Below the pieces are notes generated by a model that was not told the origin of the DNA, did not search any database, and worked only from the letters and a program-made list of their open reading frames with translations. Positions 50,801-61,950 of a DNA stretch of 64,000 nt are shown here, piece after piece. Where the stretch lies: the NCBI GenBank assembly GCA_944548615.1, contig OX155960.1:8676029-8740028 (forward strand), given 5' to 3'. The number at the start of each line of letters is the position of its first letter. The first letter of the stretch is position 1. The stretch is from Micropterix aruncella (Eukaryota > Arthropoda > Insecta > Lepidoptera > Micropterigidae). The translations under genes and the position numbers were made by a program.

Positions 50801-52810
50801 CAGGGTCGGACTGGGCCTAAGGGGCCCGGGTGGGATTATGACTTTAGGGGCCCGCCGCGCGCCTAGGATCAAGTGATACCATCAGGTCAACCAATAAACC
50901 AAATGATAATAATAATCAAATAGGCACGAATTTTAGGAAGTTTTTAATTTCAAAGACATACATTTTTATGAAAAAAGTTTAGTTAGTTATAACTATCCCA
51001 TCAAAAATAAAAATAAAGCAGGAGAAGTTTCAGCTAGACTGCCAATAACTTGTTAAAATAAGACATACATTTTTATATATTTTTATATAGAAAGCTCAAT
51101 TAACTAATTGATAATGTGTTATCCAATCAACATTTTTTTTAAAAGAGAAGTTTCAGCTAAATTGTCAATAACTCTTTCGTAAAAACTGATATCCTCGTCA
51201 TCCTTGATAAGATCCGATTCAGTATTCAGAATAATCAATGAATCTAGCAGTTCTTGACCTAGTAGGGAACGAAGCCTGGTCTTAATGCGCTTCAGTGCTG
51301 AAAATCGTCTCTCGCGAGTCACTTGCGTAAATGACATTGTGAGTATTGTACAATAAGCTACGTATAAGTTGGAGTTCGTACTTATGTGCATATTATACTA
51401 AGACAAAAGTTTACATGCACATGGTATGCAACTTCGGCAAGCATCGGAACCTCTTGCAGACAAGCAAATAGCGCCGCCTTCTTCCTCCTCTTCATCTTCT
51501 TTCTCAATCTGAGAATCTGAATCCTTTGTGTGATGCTCCCTAAGTGAAATGTGTTCGTCCCAAATAGTTTTAGAAAGTTCTTTAAAACTTTTTGCAAAAG
51601 ATTCGAGTTCTTTTGAAAGTAATTCTCGATCAACATTGGCAATAGATGCGATTGACTTTAATGCATCATCAGGAATTCCGTTTTTGTCAATTTCGTGGAA
51701 GTTTTTCGGATCCAAACAAGCGACATCCTTCATTAAATGCTCATTGCAGTTGAATTTTTCATCTATTTTAACTAGTCGTGTTGATTATGACCTTGTATAC
51801 GATAATAGAGAAAATTTATTTGGGTCCGCAGATAGCAGTCCAATTTCATCTTGACATAACTCATCGTGTTTTTCGATTTTCTAGATGTTCTCCGTAATGG
51901 CAGCGTGGTCTGTATTTCAACATCAACGTTTTCGACTTGAATTAATTTTTGGACCTGGGATTCAAACAAACTTGCAGCACTGAAAATGTCGTCAAAATGA
52001 TATAATTGTTTCCGCAAATTCTTCTTCAAAGTTTTGATAAATCCCCAAGCTTTAAGGTAGTCTAGTGTAGGAGTTTGCTGGTATAGGCTTACAGGGGTTG
52101 TAAAAAAATCGAATATTTTCTTGAAGCGCAGGCTGTCAGAATTGTTTCAAATTTAAAAAAAGGAATCCATCAATGCTTTGTATGAAATGAAACCTTTGGC
52201 TCGAACTCCGTGCTCAAAGATATGGCACTTAGAGTCTTTATCAACGCAACGTATCAAATTTTCTCCATGATGGTTGTCAATGCTTTGTCTTTGGCCCACC
52301 ATCTCGTTTTTCCGATGTTCTGTAATCGTCTCAACTTGTCTCTACCAGCTGTTATTTCCGCGAAGTTCAGTACAACTTAACGTGGCACCCCCCAGCACTA
52401 AATTCAAAATATGCGCGTAACAATGTGTGAAAACTAATCTTGGTACCGCTTCTCTCAGTTTTGCTTGAAGACCAATATATCGTCCTGCCATATTTCCTGC
52501 ACCATCAAAAGACACGCTGATAAGATCTTGCAAATTCAAGCCTAACGGTGATAATTCTGAAATTACCATTGTTAGGTAAACATCGCCTGTTGATTTTTGC
52601 ACATGAACCATGCTGATCGCTCGCTCTTGTGGAATTCCATTCTTAACACAGCGAACGCAAATTGCAGCCTGATCAACAATGCCAATATCCTGACAAGAAT
52701 CCACATTGAGGCTAAAAGATTTTGCCTCCTTAATTTCTTTAACGATCTCTTGTTTGACTTCTCGTGCGCATACGCATCTAAATGTACAAAATGTACTGGC
52801 TAAATGTACA
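50801..52810 (-). pseudogene. hAT transposon relic (ZMYM1/ZBED5-like), nested
   Basis: Left terminus CAGGGTCGGACTGGGCC at 50801 looks like a hAT terminal repeat. Minus-strand coding pieces in order: DIGIVDQAAICVRCVKNGIP and ISVSFDGAGNMAGRYIGLQA with FTHCYAHILNLVLGGA (52700-52370); REHHTKDSDSQIEKEDEEE region (51.5-51.7 kb); VTRERRFSALKRIKTRLRSL with LLDSLIILN (about 51330-51240), the C-terminal dimerisation region. Frames are broken by stops and shifts. No right terminus was found, so it is truncated. Confidence 0.82.
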
Positions 52811-52999
52811 AAAAATAAATAAATAAAGTATTTAAATAAAAAAAATACAAAAATCTATTTAATGGATAGAATCACCTCTTGAAGTTTTTTGCGCAATTAA
52901 AATTCCACTGTGTATTGTTTGTGTGTATTGAAGTGGAATCAGCTCAGTTTAAAATAAATAGACTATACCTACCTACTTACTGATATTATAAAAGTGTTA

Positions 53000-54963
53000 T
53001 TCATTATTTGCCGTTCACCATTGCCGATATTATTTGGATGTCAACTGAATCATCTCAAAACAATTGAAGTAAAACGACACGGTTTTTTCATCCAAGTGGA
53101 TATTGCGTTGTTCTATCTGAGCAAGTACTTTCAACTAAACGCTTTCAACGATGGAGAAAACGTAATGGACATAAATCATCCTGCTGTTTCTGGTACAATT
53201 ATGACAGGATGTGGCCGTTCAAATCTTAAGGAATTTGCCAAAAATGAACAATAATATTTATTCTAAATGCCGTTAACCGCCAAACTTAGGATGAAAGAAG
53301 CAGCTGCTGAAGGTGTTCTGGCTACAAAAAGAAACTCTATCAGGAAGACCGAAGATACTAGTTACAGCAGATTGCGTTGTTTTATCTGAGCAAGTATTTT
53401 TAACTAAACGCTTTCAACGAAGGAGAGAAAACGTAATGGACATAAATCATTCTGCTGTTTCTGGTACAATTATGACAGGATGTGGCCGATCAAATCTTAA
53501 TGAATTTTCCAACAATGAACAATAATATTTATTCTAAATGCCATAAAATCTGCATGACTGGTGGAAGTTAACCGCCAAACCTACAATGAAAGAATCAGCT
53601 GCTGAAGGTGTCCTGGTTACAAAATGAAATCCATCAGGAACACCGACGATACTAGTTACAGCAGATTCAAGTTGGTGTAAACGATCCTACCGCGCAAATT
53701 ATTCATCGTTGGCAGGTGTAGGTGCCATACTAGGAGTTAACTCAGAAAAAGTGCTGCATATTGATGTAAAAAATAAGTACTGTGTAATATGTGTGCGTGT
53801 AATTAATAAAGAACAAAAGCCTCCTGAGCACCAATGCAATGCGAACCATAAAGGATCTTCCAACAAGTATGGAGCAAACGGCGAAAGTAGACGGCTTTAA
53901 GCAGTAGGTGGATGTCCATAATTAGTATATTCTAAGCTGATAGCGGACGGCGACGCGAGTACATACAACAAATTTTTGGAAAGCCGAGCCTATTAAAATG
54001 TTACTGTCGAATAAATTGAATGTAGCAATTATTTATTACGCATTTATAATGAAAAGAACTTGAATTTGACGAAAGATACATCGATGCCAATTGGTGAACG
54101 AAGACCGCTCAATAGTGATCGACTCAAACGTCTACGGATATCCGTTAAATCGGCAGTTTGATACAGGAAAGCGCAAAATCTTCCATTGGTAGACAGATAA
54201 ATAATCTATAAAACGACATTTTAAACAGTCCGAAGCATATATTTGAGAACACACAAATTTTGAAAACTATTTCTGCACAGCTGAAAAAAACTAGATCCAA
54301 GCAGTGTCCCACAGTAAACACTTTACTGCGGAAATTAAATTCAAATACCTCCAACTTCGCATATCATGCTCGAAGTCTCCTATACAATTTAAACACCAAC
54401 AGAGCTGGACAATTCAACGCTATCGTCGCAAAATTTATTGGAGGAAAACGCATTAATTTTGCTTTGAAAGATTCCTACAAACTAAGGTGTTACGTGGCAG
54501 TAGTGGTGTATAATACGGGAACATTGATATATAAACTACATAAAACAATTTTCGATAAAAGCCCATCTACTAATGTGAAAAAAAATGAACAGCAGAAACT
54601 TATGCAGAATACTAGGACGAAGACAACAAAGCAAAAATACTTCTTTTATTCAACGCTGATAGTAGTGACTACGGGGAAGCATGTTAAAAGCCAGACATGT
54701 CATCGGATGAGTATGAAATAGCCAAGGAGCTGTTTTTGGAAAATATGAAACAACAAATAAAGGACCGTCACGAAATTGAAAGAGATACGATATTACAAGC
54801 AGAAAGCGCTTTATGGCTGGAACTAAGAAGGTGTCTTTTAACAGCATCAAATTTCTCCAATACTTGCAAACGACGTGAAAATATTAGTTCAGCGCCTCTC
54901 GCAAAGAAGCGTGCTTGTTTTCATTCAACATGTATTCTGGTTGTATTATATTTTGTTTTATAG
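53000..54963 (+). pseudogene. Mutator-like transposase / YqaJ-nuclease protein relic
   Basis: In order on the plus strand: AVSGTIMTGCGRSNLKEFAK (53170 and again near 53455), KEAAAEGVLATKRN (53293), SSLAGVGAILGVNSEKVLHI with DVKNKYCVICVRVINKEQKP and PEHQCN (53700-53860), then after a shift SSTSMEQ/AKVDGFKQ-like codons, a MPIGERRPLNSDRLKRLRIS-like stretch (54080-54150), and LWLELRRCLLTASNFSNTCK (54814-54870). This order matches insect proteins that combine a Mutator-like transposase domain with a C-terminal YqaJ recombinase/nuclease. Many frameshifts and a 5' duplication show it is dead. Confidence 0.75.
53102..53665 (+). repeat. Tandem duplication of ~280 bp inside the relic
   Basis: 53102-53370 and 53371-53660 share TGCGTTGTT-TATCTGAGCA, CGTAATGGACATAAATCATC/TTC, GACAGGATGTGGCCG and GAAGATACTAGTTACAGCAG, with some substitutions and small indels. 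Confidence 0.8.
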
Positions 54964-55054
54964 TTGCAACAATAACTTATAATACTATATACATACTTTG
55001 TAAATGCTAACCTCACTATTCGCTTGGTCATAAAAAAATATAACAGATTAATGG

Positions 55055-55310
55055 CGGTATTTTATATTTCTGATCTTACATTGTAAGGTCCCGGGTTCGA
55101 TTCCCGACTGGGTCACCATTTTCCGTTGGGATCTAATTAACGGAATTGCATTTTCGATTCTGTCGATGGAATACAATAACAAGACACACACTTACAGCCA
55201 TGTTACACGCACACATACATATAACACGTCATAGTAGGGTTGGTTGTAAAAGATTGTCATATGACAATAAACCCGCCCATATTTTCACAATAAAGAGTAT
55301 AAACAAGAAA
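55055..55310 (+). mobile_element. tRNA-derived SINE
   Basis: CTTACATTGTAAGGTCCCGG then GGTTCGATTCCCGACTGGGT is a tRNA T-arm/box B; a body with AGACACACACTTACAGCC and a tail ACAATAAAGAGTATAAACAA follow. A diverged 5' region lacks a clean box A. Not a functional tRNA. Confidence 0.78.
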
Positions 55311-55638
55311 TGATAACCATAATATGTGACGAAATTTTTATTTTCTATTATTATTATGTAGTCCAAACAAAAAATATTCAAACTTTTAATGAGAAATATA
55401 TTTTTTTAGTAGGTAACAAATTATCGAGTCACATATAATAACGTTGAGATGTTATACAACATATTTTTTACTAATTTTACATACTACTTGAGTGATGATT
55501 ATCGGTCGCGGATCAAGATTGTTTGTTGCCGCTGCGCCCGTATCTCTTCATTTGACTACGATAGTTCGAACGGCGACACCTGCGCTGCTCTGAAAATACC
55601 TAAACTAAGCGCGCGGCGAAATTGATAGGGACTCTTAA

Positions 55639-56389
55639 CTACATTTTAAAGAGAGTAATGTAAAAAATCGAAGAACTTGTTTAAAAATATGTTGGATGAT
55701 AAAAATGCTCCTGTGCCAGATCGTATCGATACCTGTTTCTTATATAAAGGTTTTCGAAACATTACTATTAGTATTTCTTTTTCGTGCATCGGAAACTTTT
55801 TTTTTATCTTTATGGAATGTATCAGTAGGATTCCATATATATGACTCCGCGTTATAGTAGTAAAAAAAATAGTTTCGTTCGTCCAGTCAGCCGATTTTAG
55901 TAAGTACTTACTATAGAGAGAGCCAAAGAAAACGATGTGCGCCCACCGCGCGATCACAATATGTACTAATGTAAACAAGCATGAGGATGGTTCGCATACG
56001 TTTGCCACAAGCTTCCTTTGATTTGTCCACAAAAAACCGAAACTCGATCAGATCGGCAGCAAGCGCGTGCAAGCCTAAACAAGTCTAGTCAAACGCCCGA
56101 TCCCTGCGTCTGGATTTGCAAAGGATGCAGCATAAGGAAATCCTACAACGCACTTTTTACTTATTTCTAATTGGCGCATTGCTTTGAAACTACAAACAGC
56201 AACCGCAACTTGAAGCTAAAGTCGGGTATGTGTGTACATCCCCTGCACACGGGATCGTCGGCTATACCTTGTGTGTGCATATGGTAATTAAGTCGGTAGT
56301 GCCAAGTGAGCAGACCCACTGTCGATTATGGCATTAACTTAGTTTTAGTTTAGTTTTAACTTTTCGATTACCTTATGCTTGCTTTTCTC
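55639..56389. other. Intergenic sequence, no recognised feature
   Basis: AT-rich then mixed composition. The minus-strand frame 56032-55646 has no recognisable domain. Confidence 0.4.
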
Positions 56390-57245
56390 CACTTAGGTAC
56401 TTTATTCACTCCTTGGTTCGTTCCGCAAGGCGGTCGTTGTGTACCCTTCCGCCAGTGATGATGTAGGGTCTGATACAATTGGTGGACGTGCGCTCGCTGC
56501 CTTGTAAGTCTATCAATCCCTCATTTTTTCTCCGCTGTGTCCCTTCACTGGTTCCTAATGGTTCCGCGCAGCTTGGGTGGTGTTGCCAAAAACCTATGCC
56601 ATATGGCCTGCCCAACTCACGGTCCAACTCCTACATGGTAGCCTCCTCGAAAAGGGGCTTACCCTGTCAAGGCCGCTGTGACGCTTCTGCCACGGCTGTA
56701 ATCCTGCAGTCGAAGGCGGTTGTGATCAGAAGATCTCGGATTGGTGCACCATCCGGTTTGCTATGTGTTGAATACCCAGCCTGCAAATAACCAGAGTGAT
56801 CTGGGGACGTACCTATGTTTCCTATGACAGCGGAGGGTAGTTGTCGTTCTGGCGTATTCAACCCTTGAACGGATCCTCCAAACAGCGTCGCGGTCTGCAA
56901 AATATTCAAACTGAATAACCGCTTATGCCAGGTAGAGGTCGCGCATGCGACCTCGAAACCGTGATGCGGCCGGGGGACAGAGAAATCCTGCCAAATCTGG
57001 TAGTAAGGGCGTGAAGTTGGCCCGCTGGATTCACATTGCAGTGCCTCGCGGTAAGGCGTTGGCTTCTTATGGGCATGTTGGTGGAGCTATACTGTGGACT
57101 GTGTTATCCCTGAGTCACTGCGTAATAACCTCAAGGCTGAAAGAACGATATATAACGTTATACCAGTCCGAGGTGTCGGGTTCGCCCGTTGCAGGTGGCA
57201 GCTTCAAAGTGTGTCCCTTCACTCATATGAGGGATACTGTTGTCA
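56390..57245 (+). repeat. Composite repeat A, copy 4 (longest)
   Basis: Diverged match: GCCTCGCGGTAAGGCGTTGG (57045), GTCGGGTTCGCCCGTTGCAG (57176) and a 5' half with CCTACATGGTAGCCTCCTCG. Several partial open frames, none recognised. Confidence 0.55.
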
Positions 57246-57359
57246 TGTGATATTTTTCTTTTGATTAATTTGGACGATGATTAAGACAGCCTTTACTCTT
57301 TATCGTTAGAAGCCCTTATCTGCTGTCTGTATATAATTATACGTGTATGTTAATTTTCC

Positions 57360-57480
57360 TCAACCTTTCGGAAGCTAGTCATTCCATGCAAAATTTTCGA
57401 AGCCCTCGAAAATTTGTTTGTAGAAGGTGTGTGTAAGCATACTAATATAAAACGGGTGCTTATTCAATGGTAGGATTCAG
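57360..57480 (+). repeat. Dispersed repeat, sister of 15380-15500
   Basis: GGAAGCTAGTCATTCCATGC and GCATACTAATATAAAACGGG followed by TGCTTATTCAAT. Confidence 0.5.
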
Positions 57481-57499
57481 TGGAGAGAGAAATAGAGCC

Positions 57500-58430
57500 G
57501 ATAATTGAATAAATACGGCTATAATAAGGATAATACGAAAAACGCCGATCGGCGTGCGTCGCCACCCAGGGATTTGTCTGTTTGCCATTTCTCCAGCAGT
57601 CATGATTATACTTAAAGCTACCGCTTGGAAAAATCATAGTTTGGTCCAGAGATTTATTCCCCTTTAGTCCAAGCGATTGCGAATATAGGCCCTGCCTGGT
57701 CTCTTTGTATTTCAGTCATCCGTAAAAATGGCTATTTGTATATTAATTTTATTTTTATTCTAAGTACACGGTTTTATATACTAGATATATCAACATTTAG
57801 TATTGCGTAAGCCAATATAGATTTACTTTATATACCTATTCAGTATTATTTCGGTAATAAATGTTATCAAAATGCTTCCCTCTAGATAGATAAATTTATA
57901 AAATAAGAAAAAAATGATTTTATATTATACTGCAATTTTATAAGAAATATTTTATATTTATTACACATATATGTATAGTAGATGTTTAAAAATTAATCAG
58001 GTTTCATGTTGTTTAATTTTTAAACTGGTAAATATTTTTAATTGTCTGATGCAAAGGAATATAAAGATATTAACTAGATCATCGCCCGCAGGATTAATTT
58101 TGTAACTTTTATCAAAAATATTCTCGGGTAACAACAATCTACGCGGGAACTTTAGATTTGAATTACATACCTCTTAATATACAGTTCTTATTGGAATTTA
58201 GAGTCTTCCTGGATTTTATCAGCTACATATATTGTAATATTATAATTTATTTATTAGTTTTAAATATTATTCAAGAGCATTACAGACGAATCCAATTCGC
58301 CCTTGAATATTAAAGCTAGAGTGTGTCTAAAAATAAATGACTTACATAACTAAATTAATGCTAACATTGTACAAGAAAAAACATAAAAATATAAAACTAA
58401 ATTAAAGACAGATTATGATACACATGAGAT
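57500..58430. other. Intergenic sequence, no recognised feature
   Basis: Mostly AT-rich. Nothing supported. Confidence 0.4.
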
Positions 58431-58439
58431 AGTAGGGAG

Positions 58440-58645
58440 TTGCCGTTTTAGCTGCCAAAGGGATATACAAAAGATGTCTATTTCTGTGGGTAAGGAATTA
58501 AGAAGAGCTATAACCCTTCCCACTGGCCTGTCTACAAAAATATTTGTACGATGGTACGGCACATTAATGTTACGGACTCTATCCATCAACCTATATTGTC
58601 AAGAGGAAAAACGTTTTACTTCCACGTTTTTGTTGCTAATTTCAT
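58440..58645 (-). pseudogene. LINE ORF2 C-terminal tail
   Basis: Minus strand reads YRLMDRVRNINVPYHRTNIF then VDRPVGRVIALLNSLPTEID, the characteristic end of many insect LINE ORF2 proteins. It ends about 280 bp upstream of the PSMB7 start. Confidence 0.72.
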
Positions 58646-58923
58646 ATCTACATCATATTTTTTAATGTGCTTATGATTGCATGTCCTTTGGCCAATGAGC
58701 GGTGTTGCCCTAAATATTCATGTACCCAATCAGAGCCGCATATCCGACAAGAGTTGCCACCATGCAGAATAAAACAAAAGTGACATGTCCGCTTGTGGTG
58801 TTGTAGGTTAGAGTGACTTGTATTTTCGTTTATTTCGTTAATTCTAAAAGTGCTGATTTGTACATCGTCCTAATTTTACTTTCAAAATCTCCAAGTTTCA
58901 TCGAGTGAAGACCCGTTTTCGCC

Positions 58924-58985
58924 ATGTCTTCTGTTTTGGTACCTAATGTGCCGGCGTCCGGATTCTCCTTCGAAAATTGTCAGAG
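58924..58985 (+). CDS. PSMB7: PSMB7 exon 1
   Basis: ATG in a CGCCATGT context; 20 codons plus two bases of Arg, donor CAGAG|GTAAAT. Contains the conserved GFSFENC propeptide motif. Confidence 0.93.
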
Positions 58986-60276
58986 GTAAATAAAATAAGC
59001 ACCGATTATTGCTATTTGATTGTAAAGTTGCAGTTTATGTCGTTACCCACCAGCCCTTCGCTATCATAATGACTTGTAGCAGCCAGCCTATAAGAAAAAG
59101 GCAAGAAAAAGGACAAAAAAATATATCCTAATCCAAAAAAAGAAGTCAAAAATACGTAGACGACGATGACTGTGATTATTACTTCACTGGCCTAGAAGGC
59201 CCTATCTGTGCTGTTCAAATTTGCAGCCATGGCTTACCTAGCAAAAAAAATGTTTTTCATTGCCTTCCGCACCGCTTTTAAAGGAGAACGGGCATTTTTA
59301 TATGAAACTCACACTCTGGTTGTATGGTTATAACCATACAACCAGAGTGTTGTACCATAATTATTTCTCACGGTTAAATATTTCATCATTTATAAGCACG
59401 GCCTAGTAGTAAAAACTGTTTTTCCACAAAAGTGCAACAATCACACAAAACCGATTTGAATTATCAGGAGGTCATGTTTTGTCATGATTCAATCATGTTT
59501 TGTCATCAATTTCAAATATATTTCTGCATTATGTGAGTCATCACTCAAAAGACACAGTGGTTAGGTCGCCGGATATTACATTGTAAGGTTCGATTCCCGG
59601 CTGAGTCGCCATTTTCAGTTGGGATAGAATTACTGGAATTGCATTTTCAATTCTGTCAATCGAATGCAATAACAAGATACACACATGTTATATGCACCTA
59701 TACTTATAAACACTTCATAATAGGGTCGGTTGTAAGAGATTGTTGTGAAATTTTGTAATAGTGTAAAAATAAACAAACGTTAATACTCGAGTATTATCCT
59801 ATATCTAAGCATTTCAAAGGTTTATATTTCACATTGCAGGAATTCTTTCCTCGCAGCCCAAGGTTTCCAAATGCCGAGGGCCGTCAAGACGGGAACGACC
59901 ATAGTGGGCGCTATCTACAAGGACGGAGTAATCCTCGGCGCCGATACGAGAGCCACCGAGGACACCATCGTCTCCGACAAGAACTGCTCCAAAATCCATT
60001 TCCTGGCGAATAACATGTACTGCTGCGGCGCCGGAACCGCCGCAGACACCGAGATGACCACGCAGATGATAGCCTCCGAGTTGGAGCTTCTGCGTTTGCA
60101 CACCGGGCGCACCGTGCCCGTGGTGACGGCCTCTACGCTGCTGAAGCAGATGCTGTTCCGCTACCAGGGCAACATCGGAGCCGCCTTGGTCCTCGGGGGT
60201 GTGGATAGAGACGGACCGCATATTTTCTGCATTTATCCGCACGGATCTGTCGATAAACTACCCTTTGCGACGATGG
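58924..60276 (+). CDS. PSMB7: Proteasome subunit beta type-7 (beta2), first two exons (partial)
   Basis: Exon 1 (58924-58985) and exon 2 (59840-60276) join to give 166 codons. The precursor starts [20 protein letters not shown] (human: GGFSFDNCRR) and carries a short propeptide. The mature chain should begin at Thr40 in [15 protein letters not shown]; Thr1, Asp17 (GADTRAT) and Lys33 (CSKIHF) of the catalytic set are all present. [20 protein letters not shown] and [20 protein letters not shown] are typical of beta2. This subunit supplies the trypsin-like activity of the 20S core (family knowledge). Exon 2 ends MG|GTAAGT; the next exon (SGSLAAMAVFE equivalent) was not found before 64000, so the gene runs off the right edge or has a long intron. 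Confidence 0.96.
59311..59350. repeat. Perfect 40 bp palindrome in PSMB7 intron 1
   Basis: ACACTCTGGTTGTATGGTTA is followed immediately by its exact reverse complement, with no loop. Confidence 0.92.
59550..59770 (+). mobile_element. tRNA-derived SINE in PSMB7 intron 1
   Basis: AGTGGTTAGGTCGCCGG (box A-like), TTGTAAGGTTCGATTCCCGG (box B), then the family body and tail TAATAGGGTCGGTTGTAAGA. Ends about 70 bp before PSMB7 exon 2. Confidence 0.82.
59840..60276 (+). CDS. PSMB7: PSMB7 exon 2 (catalytic Thr, most of the beta fold)
   Basis: ACATTGCAG|G completes Arg21; the exon holds the processing site, catalytic Thr/Asp/Lys and the strand-helix core. It is much more GC-rich than its surroundings, typical of a conserved coding exon. 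Donor ATGG|GTAAGT. Confidence 0.96.
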
Positions 60277-60681
60277 GTAAGTTACACGCTCAGGGACACA
60301 GATTTTTTTCGATACTTTCTGGTATTGAGTACTTTCGTTTCGATACTGATACTTTAGTACTAGTATCGATAGTACTTTAGTACTATCATATCGAATAAAT
60401 CTTATGAATGATTTTTTAAACTAGGCTTTATGACGCATGTTTATGCCTGTTAAAAAATAGAAAGATGTTTTGCTTTATTCAATCATTACAGTACACAGGA
60501 ATTTGAACTTTATTGGTTTAAAATAAAGTTCATTATGTTATCGTATTTGCGTTGAGGTTCAATCGCTCAACTCACTCACCAGCGTTGCCAATTTAGCGAC
60601 TTTGTCTTTAGATTAAGCGACATATTGACGCTATCAGCGACTTTTTATTTTCATTTAGCGACAAAAAAGACTAGCGCATTT

Positions 60682-60909
60682 TTAACCCCTAGAGCCCTAA
60701 TTGGCCGATATCGGCCACAACACGATTCAGCTCAATTTGTTTCATTTTATTATGTTAATGTTTTATTTTAATTATGGGTACAGTGGTTTGGCAGTAATAC
60801 ATGTTTTGGTGAGACAGCGTCATAATTCTTTTTTTTTACTAATTTTTACTAAAATTTTTTGGGACATCAACTTGTCACTCGGCTGAGGGGCCGAGGCCTG
60901 AAGGGTAGT
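60682..60909 (+). mobile_element. TTAA MITE family 2, copy 2
   Basis: Starts TTAA CCCCTAGAG at 60682; contains GGCCGATATCGGCC and ACAGTGGTTTGGCAGTAAT; ends CCTGAAGGG followed by TAGT, a degraded TTAA. In PSMB7 intron 2 or downstream sequence. Confidence 0.78.
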
Positions 60910-61360
60910 TCATGTGGTAGTTCGTTTATCATTTTACATTTTTTTCTTACCAATACCAGCAACATCGGTCCCCTCCGAACGTTTATTTTGAAAGGCAGGC
61001 AGTACAATTAAAAAAAACACAAAACCGATTAGCGCCAAACGCGGCTAAAAGATAAACTTCTATTTTTAAGTGATTGCACAGAGGAAGAGTGGGAAATTCA
61101 ATAACGTTTATAGAAATAATTAATAAATGTTGATTTGCCCATTTATATATTTTTTTATTATTTTATTGTTATAAGTACCTTCCATTTGCTTGACCAATTC
61201 GTGTGCTCAATTCATTTATAGAGTCCATGTCCACAAATCCACATTAATAAAACCAAACACAAAAAGTTCCTAAGAAAAGTACTGATACTTTAGGGTATCA
61301 ATACTTTAGTGTCGATACTTTTACGAGTACAATACTTTTTTTTCGATACTACTCATGAGT
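60910..61360. other. PSMB7 intron 2 or downstream sequence
   Basis: Contains repeated GATACTTTAG/GTATCGATAC-type motifs also at 60330-60380. No gene. Confidence 0.4.
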
Positions 61361-61361
61361 A

Positions 61362-61363
61362 TT

Positions 61364-61399
<36 letters not shown>
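61362..61399. repeat. (TTTA)n microsatellite
   Basis: About nine perfect TTTA units; probably the poly-A-derived tail of the minus-strand LINE relic to its right. Confidence 0.9.
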
Positions 61400-61950
61400 G
61401 AATACTATAAAACATTGATTAGCTTACAAAAATAACAGGAACCGAATGGCAAAACCTTAACCTTTTGTTTATTTGTTTCTGTCACCCAACTGGGACTAGC
61501 CAATTCTAGGGTGGACAGGACTCCAATATTACAATCAAGTTTACTTGATTGCTTGGTTGCTTACAAATGTACAAGTTTTAGTAAAAAGCTAATGACACTA
61601 AATTGCCCTAAAATGTGGTCTTCGTCTTCGTAAGATTTTTCTTTGGAAATTCGTTTTGCGTTCCAAAGCAAATCTCTTGAACGCTGGGTCAGTTCGTCAG
61701 AAATAAATAATGGAGCGTTTGTAATACCCGTATAACTTAGGTCTGATAAGGTCAAGGTTTCGCCATTGGTTTTACAACTTCTTATATATTGTTTAAAATT
61801 CATCATAAAGTTATTCTTTTTTCCACTTGAAATAAATTTTACAATAATCGGTTTTGGTTTAGTTTCAGATTTCTTGATCGGAACGCGATAAATTGAACAA
61901 ACATCGGTGGGGTTGTAGTTGCATTTGGCAACCGCTGCGATCTAGTATGG
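61362..61950 (-). pseudogene. LINE ORF1 C-terminal relic with its own tail
   Basis: Minus strand reads NPTDVCSIYRVPIKKSETKP, PIIVKFISSGKKNNFMMNFK and APLFISDELTQRSRDLLWNA, like the C-terminal half of LINE ORF1 (compare [16 protein letters not shown] in the intact copy at 14.1-15.2 kb). Past the ORF the strand goes straight to an AT-rich tail without any ORF2. Confidence 0.7.

Larger units (their letters stand above)
49902..55638. mobile_element. 5.7 kb TTAA-flanked element with inverted ends, Mutator-like/YqaJ cargo
   Basis: TTAA at 49902-49905 and 55635-55638 flank inverted ends GAGCCCCTATCAATTTCGC and (rc) GAGTCCCTATCAATTTCGC, 18 of 19 identical. Inside, on the plus strand, are broken pieces of a protein with Mutator-like transposase and YqaJ-nuclease similarity (53.0-54.96 kb); on the minus strand a nested hAT relic (50.8-52.8 kb); and a SINE (55.06-55.3 kb). 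TTAA targets are known for piggyBac and Kolobok. That the broken gene belongs to this element is inferred from position. Confidence 0.65.

Noticed and set aside
55080..55120. A tRNA gene at the box B-like sequence
   Set aside because: No complete cloverleaf or clear box A; the same sequence recurs in two other SINE copies with tails.
56479..57250. Several plus-strand frames of about 100 codons
   Set aside because: They lie in repeat A, do not stay open in the other copies and match nothing recognised.
59829..60242. 137-codon minus-strand frame
   Set aside because: Antisense shadow of the PSMB7 exon 2 coding sequence.
60701..60886. Short plus-strand frame
   Set aside because: Falls inside a TTAA MITE whose other copy has no matching frame.
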